Of a stretch of 64,000 nt of DNA, positions 9,055-19,489 are shown in pieces (the first letter of the stretch is position 1; every line of letters starts with the position of its first letter). The translations under genes and the position numbers were made by a program. The stretch comes from Algicola sagamiensis DSM 14643. GTDB taxonomy: Bacteria; Pseudomonadota; Gammaproteobacteria; Enterobacterales; Alteromonadaceae. The stretch covers positions 62,001-126,000 of the forward strand of contig NZ_KB894497.1 in assembly GCF_000374485.1 (NCBI RefSeq), read 5' to 3'. The notes beneath the pieces are model-generated. The model searched no databases. It had not been told where the DNA came from and worked only from the letters and a program-made list of their open reading frames with translations.

Positions 9055-9543
9055 ATGCAAGATCATGTTGGACAAATACTTGAACAATGGGAGCGACAGC
9101 GTCCAGATCTGGATTGTTCTCCAATGGGGATTATCGGGAGGTTAAACCGTGCAAGTGTATTGATCAGTAAGGAATTACAACATGTATTCCGTGCACATCA
9201 ACTGAGCCAAGTTGAATTTGATATCCTTGCTACCATGCGACGTAACAATCAACCACTCACACCAACAGAGCTATATCAGGAATTGATGTTATCTTCAGGT
9301 GCAATGAGTACGCGAATAGAGCACCTTGTTCAGCGAGGGATGATCCAACGGATTGCGAGTGAAGGCGATCGCCGCAGTTGTTATGTCAACTTGACTGCGG
9401 AAGGCTTGGAACTGATTGATAAAGTAGTTGGCGTGCATGTGGAGAACTTAAATCGGATCTTAGCGCCATTTTCAGATTCAGAAAAAGAGCAACTCGCTGG
9501 ATTTTTGAAACGATGGTTGCTTGAAAAAGAAGAAGCACGATAG
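9055..9543 (+). CDS. MarR-family transcriptional regulator
   Basis: 162-residue winged-helix regulator. The DNA-binding core is visible as LSQVEFDILATMRRNNQPLTP, ELYQELMLSSGAMSTRIEHL (recognition helix) and RGMIQRIASEGDRRSCYVNLT (wing with the D-R-R motif of MarR proteins). An additional N-terminal helix (QILEQWERQRPDLDCSPMGI) resembles longer MarR members. GAGAG precedes the ATG. It likely represses itself and the divergent EamA exporter through the two palindromes between them. The inducing ligand is unknown. Its stop is 3 bp from the convergent kinase stop. Confidence 0.92.
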   Translation: MQDHVGQILEQWERQRPDLDCSPMGIIGRLNRASVLISKELQHVFRAHQLSQVEFDILATMRRNNQPLTPTELYQELMLSSGAMSTRIEHLVQRGMIQRIASEGDRRSCYVNLTAEGLELIDKVVGVHVENLNRILAPFSDSEKEQLAGFLKRWLLEKEEAR

Positions 9544-9546
9544 CTT

Positions 9547-11112
9547 CTACACTTCCGGATAGCCTGTGATTTCTTGGATTTTTTGATAAATAGGCTTCAG
9601 GCGAGTGTACATTTTTAAGTAAACCTCTTCATAAAGCGCTTGATAGAGTTGTTCGTTGTTTGGTTGCGGTGTAAAAGTGTCTCTTGCATGCACCATGGAT
9701 TGAATTGCACTTTGGTGATCACTGTAATATCCAAGTCCAATTGCTGTATTCATGGCAGCACCTAGGCCAGATGTTTCATAAGTGTGGGGGCGTGTCACAG
9801 GGAGACCAAAAATATCTGCCGCAATCTGAACAGCGGCACTACTTTGTGAGCCTCCACCGGAAACACGCAACGCATTGACTTTCAGTTTTCCCTTTTTTTC
9901 AATATTGGAAAGTCCTTCTTTGAGACCGAAAGCAAGGCCTTCCAGAATGGCTCGATAAAGGTGTGCGCGAGTATGGACATCGCCAAAGCCGATGACTGCT
10001 CCTTTGGCCTCCGGGCCTGGCTTTTTCACTCCAGCCCCCCAATATGGCTGCAACATCAGCCCCATCGATCCTGCCGGAACGGCATTCACAAGTTCATCGA
10101 ATAACATTTCCGCCTCTAAGCCTTGCGCTTTGGCCTGAATCGCTTCATATAAGCCAAACTGTTCTTTAAACCAGCTGACCATCCAAAACCCGCGGTAGAG
10201 CATGACTTCGGCACAATAATGTTGTGGGATTGCAGCTGGAAAAGGTGGCATAAATCGAATGGCTTCGAAGTAACGAGGGGTTGTCACATTGATTGTTGCT
10301 GTTGTGCCAAAGCTCAAACAGCCGATATGCTCTTCGAGCGCACCAGAGCCAAGGACTTCACATGCTTTGTCCGCTGCGGATGCAATCACGGGAAGCCCTT
10401 GTGGGATCCCTGTTTCTTCGGCTGCTTTTGCGTGGATCACACCAACGGTTTCAGTTGGTTGTAGCAGATTGACCAAATGCCCTTTTTTGACATTTAAGGC
10501 TTGCCACTGCCAAGCAAAAGGGGCTGCCCAGTCTTGCTTTTGATAATCAAAAGGTAAATAACCGACTTGGCTGCCAATACTATCGGAAAGCTCACCGGTT
10601 AATTTAGCGTGGAAAAAACCAGATAGATAAACAAATTTGTGAGTTTTGTCCCATATGTCCCTTTCGAATTGGAAAATCCAGTTCGGCTGTGCTTTTTGCA
10701 AGAGTGCATCAATCGTTTTGCTTGCACCAGCAACTTTAAATAAGCTCTGCCAAAGTAGGTTGAGGCGATGTTGACGATGTGCTTTTCGTTGATCTAACCA
10801 TAAAATAGCTGGTCTGAGGGCATTCAGGTTTTCATCAATCGGAAAAATGGTTCCCCGTTGTGTGGTCACACTGACGCCTTTTATCCGTGAACGATCAACA
10901 CCTTGCTTCCATAGGTGTTGGAGGCAATCAACAAGTGACTGCCAATAATATGAAGGATCTTGCTCACACCAGCCCGGTTGCCTGGAAAAATAGGGTGTTA
11001 ATTTGACTTGGGACTTTGCAATGATTTGTCCTTCTAGATCAATCACCAGCGCACGAACGCTTTGTGTGCCATTATCAATTGCTAATATCCAGTCACTTCG
11101 GGATGACGGCAT
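9547..11112 (-). CDS. FGGY-family carbohydrate kinase
   Basis: ATP-dependent sugar or polyol kinase of the FGGY family, 521 residues. The N-terminal phosphate-binding motif is AIDNGTQSVRALVIDLEG at residues 11-28. The C-terminal ATP domain includes ILEGLAFGLKEGLSN and the FGGY signature region LRVSGGGSQSSAAVQIAADI. It is the last gene of a three-gene operon, 33 bp after the GlpD-like gene. In that setting the product is expected to be a phosphorylated three- to five-carbon polyol or ketose that the neighbouring dehydrogenase uses, but the substrate is an inference. Confidence 0.92.
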   Translation of the reverse strand: MPSSRSDWILAIDNGTQSVRALVIDLEGQIIAKSQVKLTPYFSRQPGWCEQDPSYYWQSLVDCLQHLWKQGVDRSRIKGVSVTTQRGTIFPIDENLNALRPAILWLDQRKAHRQHRLNLLWQSLFKVAGASKTIDALLQKAQPNWIFQFERDIWDKTHKFVYLSGFFHAKLTGELSDSIGSQVGYLPFDYQKQDWAAPFAWQWQALNVKKGHLVNLLQPTETVGVIHAKAAEETGIPQGLPVIASAADKACEVLGSGALEEHIGCLSFGTTATINVTTPRYFEAIRFMPPFPAAIPQHYCAEVMLYRGFWMVSWFKEQFGLYEAIQAKAQGLEAEMLFDELVNAVPAGSMGLMLQPYWGAGVKKPGPEAKGAVIGFGDVHTRAHLYRAILEGLAFGLKEGLSNIEKKGKLKVNALRVSGGGSQSSAAVQIAADIFGLPVTRPHTYETSGLGAAMNTAIGLGYYSDHQSAIQSMVHARDTFTPQPNNEQLYQALYEEVYLKMYTRLKPIYQKIQEITGYPEV

Positions 11113-11145
11113 GGGATCCTCGCATTCACCTCAACTTTAATGCAA

Positions 11146-12690
11146 TCAAGAGACCCTATAACTTTGTTGCCATAATTGCCAGAAGTTTTCCCATTCAGCC
11201 TGGATTTTAGTCTCGCTCCATCCTAAGTGTTTTTGTAACAATCCATTGATGGCACTTTCATAATCTTTGAGTTTTGGGCCAATCAGATTGCCAAGACGTG
11301 TTCTGCGAAGCAATAAATCTTCTAAGTGGCAAACGGCCTCACTTTGCAGTGCCCAATTCAGCTCGCTCCATAGTGTATTGGTGGCATGAATACGTTGATT
11401 TTGTCCAGCAAGGCTCACTGCACATGCAGCATTTCCATAGCGACCTTGTAGTCGCTTCAGCGCGCAAGAATGGCGTGAGCTTTGAGAGTAGCTTGTTGGC
11501 TGTAAGTCACCCAATCGACTTGGATGTTCTCTTCGGTAAGCTTCCAGTACCTCCTGAGCCATAATTGCAAAAGTGGTGAGCTTGCCACCACTGATACTGA
11601 TGAGCCCAGGACGTTGCCAGATAGCATGGTCTCGTTTTTCTTTTGATGGTGGCGTATTTGCATCAGTCGAAAATACAGGGCGAAAACCAGCCCATGTTGA
11701 TAAAATATCATCTCGATTGACTTTATTTTCTTCAAATAAACTATTCGCTACTTCCAATAAGTACTCAACTTCTTGATCAGTAATCGATGGATCAGTGCTT
11801 TGCGGTAGTTCATCGTCCAGATCAGTGGTACCAATGACGGCGCAGCCCTCCCAAGGGTAAACGAAAATCGGTCGCTTATCTTTCGGATGGAAAACTGTGA
11901 GACTCGCTGACAACGGTAATTTATGAAAAGGAAGGAGTAGGTGACTCCCTCTGAGTGGACGAAGCCGATATTCAGGGTGAGAATGTAGACGCGTTGCCCA
12001 GGCGCCTGTCGCGTTGATAACTTCAGCTGCATACACAGGTTTCATTTGGCCGCCCATATTGAGCAATACACCTTTGACGATACCTTCTTCTTCAATCAGC
12101 TGCTCTACTGGCGCATAATTTAAGAGTTTGCCACCATGAGATGCGCCCTCTTGTAAGAGGCGGATCACGAGTCTAGCATCATCGGTAATCGCATCGTAAA
12201 AGTTACTAAATCCAACAAACTTACTCCGTTGTAAGCCAAGCAAAGTCCTTAGTGAAAAAGAGCGCTGTTGTTTTGGCAAATGAAAGAGACCGCCTAATGC
12301 ATAGTACATTCGAACCAGTAACCCAAAGAGAGAGGGCGGAGGAAATTCTCCTTTTTTATGCACCATGACATAGGGTAACTTTTCAACCAGACCTGGTAGC
12401 TTATTTAATAGGTATTCTCGCTCACTGACCGCATGTCGAGTGAGGGAAACGTTTCCTGCGGCAAAATAGCGCAGACCACCGTGTACCATCTTCGAGGAAC
12501 GACTCGATGTTCCCCAGGCGAAGTCTTTTTGTTCGACGAGTAAAACATTTAAGCCATTCTCAGTTGCTGCGTGAAAGATGCCTGCACCAGTCACGCCACC
12601 ACCGATGATAATCGCGTCAAACTGAGGCTTTTCTTGATTGAGGGATGCGAGTGCTTCCTCTTTCGCTTGTGTGATCGTTCGGAATTTCAT
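11146..12690 (-). CDS. FAD-dependent glycerol-3-phosphate dehydrogenase/oxidase (GlpD-like)
   Basis: Flavoprotein of the GlpA/GlpD family that oxidises sn-glycerol 3-phosphate or a related compound to the keto form, passing electrons to quinone or oxygen. The FAD-binding motif DAIIIGGGVTGAGI lies near residue 25, and the family signature GTSSRSSKMVHGGLRYF follows. The C-terminal domain carries SGGKLTTFAIMAQEVLEAYR. The start at 12690 (MKFRTITQ) is preferred; the frame extends to 12762, but that would deepen the overlap with the upstream gene. Even so, the two genes overlap by 74 bp. It is the middle gene of an AGPS-GlpD-FGGY operon. Confidence 0.9.
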   Translation of the reverse strand: MKFRTITQAKEEALASLNQEKPQFDAIIIGGGVTGAGIFHAATENGLNVLLVEQKDFAWGTSSRSSKMVHGGLRYFAAGNVSLTRHAVSEREYLLNKLPGLVEKLPYVMVHKKGEFPPPSLFGLLVRMYYALGGLFHLPKQQRSFSLRTLLGLQRSKFVGFSNFYDAITDDARLVIRLLQEGASHGGKLLNYAPVEQLIEEEGIVKGVLLNMGGQMKPVYAAEVINATGAWATRLHSHPEYRLRPLRGSHLLLPFHKLPLSASLTVFHPKDKRPIFVYPWEGCAVIGTTDLDDELPQSTDPSITDQEVEYLLEVANSLFEENKVNRDDILSTWAGFRPVFSTDANTPPSKEKRDHAIWQRPGLISISGGKLTTFAIMAQEVLEAYRREHPSRLGDLQPTSYSQSSRHSCALKRLQGRYGNAACAVSLAGQNQRIHATNTLWSELNWALQSEAVCHLEDLLLRRTRLGNLIGPKLKDYESAINGLLQKHLGWSETKIQAEWENFWQLWQQSYRVS

Positions 12691-14305
12691 AACTGGGGTA
12701 AAGCTTTCCTGGGTTGAGTTGGTGATTTGGGTCAAAGACATTACGACTTGCTTTGAGTGCATGGATCACAGGCATGGATTTTTCTTGAGTCATATAAGGG
12801 ATATGATCCAATCCAACACCATGTTGGTGACTGATAGTGCCTCTAAAATCCGCGATCAACTGAGATGTTGTTGACTTTAACCGTTGCCAGCGTGACAGCG
12901 TGGCAGGGTAATTATCACTGACTTTAAATAAATAGGTTGTGTAGATACTGGCACCATCTGGATAGACATGAGAAAGGTGTGTAAATACATGCACTTTTTC
13001 GCCCATATCATCTAAACCGTGGCGTAGATTTGTTTCGATAGCTTCCACGAGCGCAGGTACATGTTGCCATGAAATCGCAGTTTCCAGTGTATCGACAGCG
13101 TAACCAAGTTCCCATAGTGTTTCTCGAAGGTATGGGAAGTTAAAACGTTTTTCTTTCCAAAAGTCCCCAAGTTTTTTACTGAGGTTCACGCCTTGGTGTT
13201 GTTTGAGTAAATTTTTAAATTGTGCTTTGCTCGAACGTACTTGCACATCACTACCTGTCAGCCCATAGGTGAGCATGCAGGGTGTATTTGACTGACCGCG
13301 GAAGGATAAGTAACGATGGAGGAGTTGATTTTGAGTATCACCAGTAGCTAACTTGAGCTGCGTTTCTGTTTCTTGTGGGTTACTGAGGCGAAGCATTGAT
13401 AATGCAATACCTTGTTGAGCTAGGGCTTGAACGCACTGAACTGCCTGCGACCAACTCGGTAGAAAGGCGACACCAAAGTATTCTTGTTCTGGCAAAGCCC
13501 GAACTTTCACAATAATTTCTGACAGGATCCCCAGTTGTCCTTCCGAGCCAAGAACCATTTGACGCCAATCTGGCCCAGCCGCCGATGCGGGATGAGGTGA
13601 CATATGAATCGTGCCATCAAAGGTCTCTAGCATCCCCCCCACAAATAATTGTTCAATCCGTCCATAATGAAGACTTTGCTGCCCACTGGAACGTGTCGCA
13701 ACCCAACCGCCTAATGTGGAGAGTTCAAATGACTGGGGGTAGTGACCTAATGTATAGCCATTGAGTTGTAGTTGGCTTTCGACCAAAGGACCTGGTGTTC
13801 CTGCCCCAAAAGTTGCAAGGAGACTGTCTTTATCGATGTCGATTAAGCGGTTCATTCGTGCAAGTGATACGGTGATGATTGGACGCTGATCTGGAATCGG
13901 GTTGATATGCCCAACAACGCTCGTACCACCACCATAAGGGATCAGAACATAACCATGGTGATGTGCAAGTGAGAGCAGTGTTCTGATTTCATCGGCACTT
14001 TCTGGAAATGCCACGGCGTCTGGAAAATGGATCAGTTCACCACTTTTCATTGCGAGCCAGTCGGGAAAACTCTGGCCTCTTGCATGACGCAGGCGTGTTT
14101 CAGCGCATATCGAATAGCATGAATGCTGTGGGAGCTTACTATCTGGTATCGTTTGTAGTGCTTGTTCTAATGTTGCATTTTTCAGTGGTGCCGTTTGCCC
14201 TAATTTTTCTTTCAAAAACTGGTGTGCTTCTGATTTTAGGGGGAATGAAATATGGGTTGCTCCCCAGCCATTCCAGCGACGCTCATAGGTGTGATCCCAA
14301 TTCAT
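12617..14305 (-). CDS. FAD-linked oxidase, alkyl-DHAP synthase-like
   Basis: 562-residue VAO-type flavoprotein. The FAD-binding PCMH domain spans about residues 95-275 (LIPYGGGTSVVGHINP, then FGAGTPGPLVESQLQLNGYT and ELSTLGGWVATRSSGQQSLH). The cap and C-terminal domain contain GTISHQHGVGLDHIPYM, matching the His-rich loop of alkyldihydroxyacetonephosphate synthase, and end with FDPNHQLNPGKLYPS. Homologues make the ether bond of ether lipids in eukaryotes; bacterial members with GlpD- and FGGY-type neighbours are not well defined. First gene of the operon, divergent from an AraC-family regulator. Confidence 0.88.
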   Translation of the reverse strand: MNWDHTYERRWNGWGATHISFPLKSEAHQFLKEKLGQTAPLKNATLEQALQTIPDSKLPQHSCYSICAETRLRHARGQSFPDWLAMKSGELIHFPDAVAFPESADEIRTLLSLAHHHGYVLIPYGGGTSVVGHINPIPDQRPIITVSLARMNRLIDIDKDSLLATFGAGTPGPLVESQLQLNGYTLGHYPQSFELSTLGGWVATRSSGQQSLHYGRIEQLFVGGMLETFDGTIHMSPHPASAAGPDWRQMVLGSEGQLGILSEIIVKVRALPEQEYFGVAFLPSWSQAVQCVQALAQQGIALSMLRLSNPQETETQLKLATGDTQNQLLHRYLSFRGQSNTPCMLTYGLTGSDVQVRSSKAQFKNLLKQHQGVNLSKKLGDFWKEKRFNFPYLRETLWELGYAVDTLETAISWQHVPALVEAIETNLRHGLDDMGEKVHVFTHLSHVYPDGASIYTTYLFKVSDNYPATLSRWQRLKSTTSQLIADFRGTISHQHGVGLDHIPYMTQEKSMPVIHALKASRNVFDPNHQLNPGKLYPSYEIPNDHTSERGSTRIPQSRKASV

Positions 14306-14399
14306 GCGGCTCAGGTTTCCTCAGTTTTAGATTCGAATTTTGGCATTGATATCGGTAAATCTCATCGTACAATAGAAGCAAAGAAAGTCACTGACATAT

Positions 14400-15536
14400 A
14401 TGGACAGTATGCTTGAAAATAATACCATGACTCACCCTTACGATTTAGGAAATGTCATAAACTCCATTATTTATCCTTATTTTTCGCTGGTAGATGAATT
14501 GCCAATTCCGCAAGACGAATTTTGGGCACAGCTTGGCATTACACTCGAGCAATTGAAGGACCCACAAGCCTACTTTCCTGGTCACCAATTCATGACTTTA
14601 CTCTCTTTTTTGCGCTGGATTTCTGAGGATGAGCTTATCGGTGTGAAAGCGGCGGCGCATGTTCGGCCAGGAACGTTTGGCTCGCTTGGTTTTATTGTGA
14701 TGAACGCCAAAACATTAAAGGATGCAATCCAGTCTATCATCCCTTTACAAGGGGTTTTAGGAAATATTGGTGAGGCAAAATTAACATTGAATGAGTCAGG
14801 TGGTTTTTTTACTTGGCAGTGTCATTATCCACTGCCTGAAGTCTCACAACTGATGGTGGATGCCATGCTTTGTTCCTGGTTTGTGCTGATCCGTCAGATT
14901 TTGGGTCCTGGTGTTGAATCGCCTCGTTCTGTATATTTGCAACGAACTCAACCAGTCCATCGTGTAAAACAGGTGTATCATCGAGTACTAAAGTGTCCCA
15001 TCTACTTTTCTAAATCTGTCAATGGCATTGAGCTATCCAATCAGTTACTCAACCACCCAATTCCTTCTTACCAATCAGATGTGGCGCAAGTGCTGATTGA
15101 GCATACAGCGAAAAAGTTATGCGATCAGCCAATGATGACACCTTTGCGTCAGATCCAAAAAATTATTGGTGAAGCATTGATGCGTGGCCACACCATTCGC
15201 CGTGAAAAACTTGCACAGCAAATGTGTATGTCAGGTCGAACAATGCAACGCTATTTACAAAAGCAAGGGACAGGTTTTCAAGCTGTTTTGGATGGCGTTC
15301 GTTTACAATACGCACAAACTTGGTTAGCCCAAACGAACTGGCCCTTAGAAAAGATCGCCCATCGTTTGGGTTTTCGGGATTTAAGTAGCTTCCACCGCGG
15401 ATTTAAGCGCTGGAGCGGACAATCACCATATCAGTATCGTTTGCAACAGATGCCTGCTCATTTGAAGCAACTAGTGACATCTCCAAAGCAATTTCATCAC
15501 AGCGATGCTGTTTTGGACATAAGTCACAGTCTTTGA
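14400..15536 (+). CDS. AraC-family regulator with arabinose_bd-type ligand domain
   Basis: 378 residues. The N-terminal two thirds match the PF12625-type effector domain found in OruR/ArgR-like and fatty-acid-responsive AraC proteins ([39 protein letters not shown]). The C-terminal HTH pair is clear: [20 protein letters not shown], then [20 protein letters not shown] and [11 protein letters not shown]. It is divergent from the AGPS-GlpD-FGGY operon and most likely activates it. The start is uncertain, because Met codons at 14400, 14409 and 14427 all lack a strong ribosome binding site. Its last 134 bp overlap the 3' end of argH(A) on the other strand. Confidence 0.9.
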   Translation: MDSMLENNTMTHPYDLGNVINSIIYPYFSLVDELPIPQDEFWAQLGITLEQLKDPQAYFPGHQFMTLLSFLRWISEDELIGVKAAAHVRPGTFGSLGFIVMNAKTLKDAIQSIIPLQGVLGNIGEAKLTLNESGGFFTWQCHYPLPEVSQLMVDAMLCSWFVLIRQILGPGVESPRSVYLQRTQPVHRVKQVYHRVLKCPIYFSKSVNGIELSNQLLNHPIPSYQSDVAQVLIEHTAKKLCDQPMMTPLRQIQKIIGEALMRGHTIRREKLAQQMCMSGRTMQRYLQKQGTGFQAVLDGVRLQYAQTWLAQTNWPLEKIAHRLGFRDLSSFHRGFKRWSGQSPYQYRLQQMPAHLKQLVTSPKQFHHSDAVLDISHSL

Positions 15537-17307
15537 GAACTTTTTCTGGAAGTGCTGATTTTTCGCTGGTTTCAAACCCAAGTTTTTGAAAGAAACCAGG
15601 AACCCTGGTGAGTACAAAAACTTTCTTTACAGCGAGCTTTTTCGATTTTTCAATTAAAAATTGAACAAGCAAGCGGCCTTGTCCTTCACCTTGTATTTCA
15701 GGTTCAATGCCTAATGAGCGGATCTCGGCAAGCCCAGAGTCATAGATATATAATGAAGCACAGCCAGTGACGCGACCATCTTTTTCTGTCACTGCAAAAT
15801 CGGCAATCGAACGCGTGATCTCATTGTATGTTCTTGGCAGGTTTTCTCCAGCGTCTGCCCAGTGATTGACCAGCTTTGCGATGGCATGCAAGTCATTCAG
15901 TGTAGCGGGGCGGACAAGATGCCCATGTGTCTTATTCGACAACAATGATTTCATTCGACCAAGGCCAGCCTGAAGTTGTTGTTGGGAGACGCCTCCAAGC
16001 GCTTGTTTGGATTGCATTTCCGCATGTATAGATAAGTGAAAATAGACATCTGAGGTAATGTCAGGACAATAGGATTGCATGCTTTCGAGTGATACGGATT
16101 CCAATGGAGTCTGCTGTTGGATTGCATGCAGAACAATTTGACCAACGATATGATGGGCTTGACGAAAGGGTATCCCTTTTTGCACAAGATAATCAGCCAA
16201 TGCCGTCGCATTGGTATAACCTGATTTTGCTGCTTTTAATGTGTTTTCTTGGTTCACTTGAAGACCACTCAAGGAGAGGCTGGCCATATTCAAACAATCT
16301 TTCCAAGTTTTGATCGTATCAAATAGCCCTTCTTTATCTTCCTGTAAATCCTTATTGTACGCCATTGGCAAGGCTTTTAATGTAACTGAAAAACCTTGAA
16401 GTGCCCCCAATACTCTTCCTGTTTTACCCCGGATCAATTCCATTGCATCTGGGTTTTTCTTCTGTGGCATGAGTGAAGATCCAGATGTGACTTCGTCAGA
16501 GAAAGAAATAAAATCACACATTCCGGAATTATAAATAATCAGGTCTTCAGCCATCCGCGATAAGTGAAGCATTGATAAGCTTGCAACGCTGAGCAGATCA
16601 AACACAAAATCTCTATCTGACACAGTGTCCAAACTATTTGCAGTTGGACGAGTAAAGTTGAGTGAATATGCCAGTGCTTGGCGATCAATGGGGAACCCTG
16701 TACCAGCGAGTGCGCCACTTCCAAGTGGACAAGTATCCATTCTTGCTAGCGCGTCACTGAGCCTTGCGTGATCTCTTTCCAGCATCTCGAAATAAGCATG
16801 ACACCAATGGGAGAAAGAAATTGGCTGAGCCTGCTGTAAATGAGTAAAACCCGGAAAGACAGTTTCGAGGTGCTGCTTTGCGAGTTCAAACAGAGCTTGT
16901 TGTAACTGGATGATACTGTCTTGCAGCTGTTTACCTTGATCAATACACCAGAGCTTTAAATCTGTAGCGACTTGATCGTTCCGGCTTCTGCCAGTGTGGA
17001 GTTTTTTCCCGAGATTGCCCAGGCGCTTGATCAATTCGCATTCAACCCAAGTATGAATATCTTCAGCATCACTGGATAAGATTGCACTGGGATGAGCAAC
17101 AACCTCATCCCGAATATTCAATAATGCTTGAATTAAATTTTTTGACTCCAATTGAGTCAGGACATTTGCACTTGCCAGCGCTTTTGCCCAAGCAATCGAA
17201 CCTTGAATGTCTTGCTCGACAAGGCGGTAGTCAAAAGGTAAAGAATCATTAAATTGTGCAAAATCAGGTGCACTTTGTGATTGAAACCGTCCTCCCCAGA
17301 GTGTCAT
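15403..17307 (-). CDS. argH: Argininosuccinate lyase fused to N-acetylglutamate synthase
   Basis: Bifunctional protein of 634 residues. Residues 1 to about 460 are argininosuccinate lyase, releasing arginine and fumarate ([36 protein letters not shown]). Residues about 470-620 form a GNAT acetyltransferase domain of the ArgA type ([20 protein letters not shown] acetyl-CoA loop; [31 protein letters not shown]). The fusion, written argH(A), is known in vibrios and Moritella-like bacteria and lets one gene cover the first and last steps of the pathway. It overlaps argG by 4 bp (ATGA) and the AraC gene antisense by 134 bp. Confidence 0.96.
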   Translation of the reverse strand: MTLWGGRFQSQSAPDFAQFNDSLPFDYRLVEQDIQGSIAWAKALASANVLTQLESKNLIQALLNIRDEVVAHPSAILSSDAEDIHTWVECELIKRLGNLGKKLHTGRSRNDQVATDLKLWCIDQGKQLQDSIIQLQQALFELAKQHLETVFPGFTHLQQAQPISFSHWCHAYFEMLERDHARLSDALARMDTCPLGSGALAGTGFPIDRQALAYSLNFTRPTANSLDTVSDRDFVFDLLSVASLSMLHLSRMAEDLIIYNSGMCDFISFSDEVTSGSSLMPQKKNPDAMELIRGKTGRVLGALQGFSVTLKALPMAYNKDLQEDKEGLFDTIKTWKDCLNMASLSLSGLQVNQENTLKAAKSGYTNATALADYLVQKGIPFRQAHHIVGQIVLHAIQQQTPLESVSLESMQSYCPDITSDVYFHLSIHAEMQSKQALGGVSQQQLQAGLGRMKSLLSNKTHGHLVRPATLNDLHAIAKLVNHWADAGENLPRTYNEITRSIADFAVTEKDGRVTGCASLYIYDSGLAEIRSLGIEPEIQGEGQGRLLVQFLIEKSKKLAVKKVFVLTRVPGFFQKLGFETSEKSALPEKVLKDCDLCPKQHRCDEIALEMSLVASNEQASVANDTDMVIVRSSA

Positions 17308-18527
17308 GGTGCTTCTCCTGTGGATTGCTGCTGCATTGCTTTGATCCGGCTTGCTAGTGAATAAAGATGGATAAAACCTTCTGCATGTTGCTGGTTATAG
17401 ACGTCATCTTCGCCAAATGTCGCGTAATATTCGCTATATAAACTATTTGGTGAGCGCTTTTGGACCACCGTTACTTGACCTTTATAGAGCTTTACCACCA
17501 CATCGCCAGTAATCTCTTCTGCGATAGTATTCGCAGCAGCGAGGAGGGATTTACAAAGCGGTGTAAACCAACGTCCATCATAAGAAAGATGAGCGAACTC
17601 TCCCGCAACTTTTTCGCGCCAGGCTCTTGTTGTTTTATCGAGGACTAACTCTTCTAACCCTCTTAATGCTGCCATGATCACTGTGCCTCCAGGTGTTTCG
17701 TAGCAGCCACGGGACTTGAGTCCAACGAGGCGATTTTCGACAATATCAATTCTTCCAACACCATGTATGGCTGCCTTTTCATTCAGGTCAACAAGTGCAT
17801 CGTATGGAGAGAAATCTTGACCATTGACTTGCTTTACAATACCTTTTTCAATGTGTAAATGAACCATTTCAGCAACATCAGGTGCTTGTTCTGGGGAGTT
17901 GGTGAGTGTCCAAACCTGATCAGAAGGTTGTTGCCACGGATCTTCCAGTTCTCCGCCTTCATGGGAAATATGCCAGATATTGGCATCTCTACTGTAGATT
18001 TTGGCTTTCGTACTGGCACATGGTATTTGTCTTTCTTCCAGGTAGTCCAGACAATCTTCGCGACTCTTTAAGTCCCATATCCGCCAAGGCGCAATCACTT
18101 GAAGTTGGGGCGCTAGTGCGGCGAAGCAGGACTCGAAGCGTACTTGGTCATTTCCTTTACCAGTACACCCATGAGCCAGTGCATCTGCGCCGACTTGCAA
18201 TGCCAGCTCAACCTGAGCTTTGGCAATAATTGGACGGGCCATTGCGGTGCCTAATAGATACGCACCTTCGTAAATTGCTCCTGTTTTCAGCGTTGGGAAA
18301 ATATAATCTTCGACGAGTTGTGCTTTTAAATCGACGACGTGGCAGCTTGAGGCTCCAGAAGCAAGGGCTTTCTCTTCGATTCCAAAGAGTTCTTCTGCGC
18401 CTTGACCGACATCGGCAACAAATGCGACGACTTCACAGCCATAATTTTCTTTTAACCAAGGGATAATAGTGGACGTATCTAATCCGCCAGAATAAGCAAG
18501 GACGACTTTTTTGATTTTTTTCATCAT
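17304..18527 (-). CDS. argG: Argininosuccinate synthase
   Basis: Condenses citrulline and aspartate with ATP in the cytoplasm. 407 residues with the N-type ATP pyrophosphatase motif AYSGGLDTS at residues 10-18 and the family signature [14 protein letters not shown]. The next Met (18524) is equally possible as start; a GAG lies upstream. Third-to-last step of the arginine route, co-transcribed between argF (36-bp gap) and argH(A) (4-bp overlap). Confidence 0.97.
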   Translation of the reverse strand: MMKKIKKVVLAYSGGLDTSTIIPWLKENYGCEVVAFVADVGQGAEELFGIEEKALASGASSCHVVDLKAQLVEDYIFPTLKTGAIYEGAYLLGTAMARPIIAKAQVELALQVGADALAHGCTGKGNDQVRFESCFAALAPQLQVIAPWRIWDLKSREDCLDYLEERQIPCASTKAKIYSRDANIWHISHEGGELEDPWQQPSDQVWTLTNSPEQAPDVAEMVHLHIEKGIVKQVNGQDFSPYDALVDLNEKAAIHGVGRIDIVENRLVGLKSRGCYETPGGTVIMAALRGLEELVLDKTTRAWREKVAGEFAHLSYDGRWFTPLCKSLLAAANTIAEEITGDVVVKLYKGQVTVVQKRSPNSLYSEYYATFGEDDVYNQQHAEGFIHLYSLASRIKAMQQQSTGEAP

Positions 18528-18563
18528 AATTCTCAGTATTGTTTTCTATCTATTCATTTCAAA

Positions 18564-19478
18564 TTAAGCAAGTAGACTGACTAATATCGCATTTTGAATA
18601 TGCATTCTGTTTTCAGCCTGTGGGAGAATGAGTGATTGATCACTGTCCATCACATCAGAAGTAATTTCTTGACCTCGATGGGCGGGTTGACAATGAAGAA
18701 CATGTTGCGCACCGACTTGCTTCATCAGTGTTTTGTTCACTTGATAAGGTAAGAATGATGGGAGAACATGTTCCAAGGATTTTTGAGCACCCATGGAGAT
18801 CCAAGTGTCGGTGTAAATGACATCGTATCCTTCAACATCATTGATGTTTGATGTGATCTGAATGGTGGCACCTGTGTTGGCAGCGATGTCTTGTGCTTGT
18901 TTCACAATGATCGCATTTGGGCTGTGGCTAATTGGTGTGACTGCGGTGACAGTGGCGCCTAATACTGCACCTGTCAGCATCAAGGAGTGGCAGACATTAT
19001 TGCCATCACCCAAGTAAGCAATTTTAAGCTTCGACACATCATCATGGTGTTCATATAGTGTCAAGAAATCAGCAAGTGCTTGACAAGGATGGTATCGATC
19101 ACAAAGTGAGTTGATGACAGGAACACTACTGTATTTGGCAATTTCTTCCAATGTCTCATGGAAAAATACCCTGCCGACAATGCAATCAGCCCATTGGGAC
19201 AGATTCTTGGCGTAATCTTGAATTGCTTCTCTTTGTCCAATCGGATCATCTTTGTGATCAAGATAGACTGCATGTCCACCGAGCTTATTGATTCCAATAT
19301 CGAATGTGACTCGAGTTCTGAGAGATGGTTTTTCGTAAAGTGTGACGATACTTTTTCCTGCTAATACATTTGAAAATTTTTCTGGATCCGCTTTTAAGTT
19401 ATTTGCCAGCTCGAAAAGCGCAAAAATTGACTCCGCAGTCATGTCAGCGGTATCAAGTAAATGTTGGAGGTTGTTCAT
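18564..19478 (-). CDS. argF: Ornithine carbamoyltransferase
   Basis: Transfers the carbamoyl group to ornithine, forming citrulline. The 304-residue protein has the carbamoyl-phosphate motif as SLRTR in EKPSLRTRVTFDIG (STRTR in E. coli), HPCQALADF for binding, and HCQPAHRGQE where many family members have HCLP. Such variants occur in marine gammaproteobacterial OTCases, so the protein is probably a true ArgF. N-acetyl- or N-succinylornithine use is unlikely because argE is present next door. The gap to argB is 11 bp. Confidence 0.93.
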   Translation of the reverse strand: MNNLQHLLDTADMTAESIFALFELANNLKADPEKFSNVLAGKSIVTLYEKPSLRTRVTFDIGINKLGGHAVYLDHKDDPIGQREAIQDYAKNLSQWADCIVGRVFFHETLEEIAKYSSVPVINSLCDRYHPCQALADFLTLYEHHDDVSKLKIAYLGDGNNVCHSLMLTGAVLGATVTAVTPISHSPNAIIVKQAQDIAANTGATIQITSNINDVEGYDVIYTDTWISMGAQKSLEHVLPSFLPYQVNKTLMKQVGAQHVLHCQPAHRGQEITSDVMDSDQSLILPQAENRMHIQNAILVSLLA

Positions 19479-19489
19479 GGTTTTATATC

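Noticed and set aside
12691-12762. N-terminal extension of the GlpD-like protein
   Set aside because: Would raise the overlap with the upstream gene to 146 bp and adds Ser/Thr-rich sequence unlike the family.
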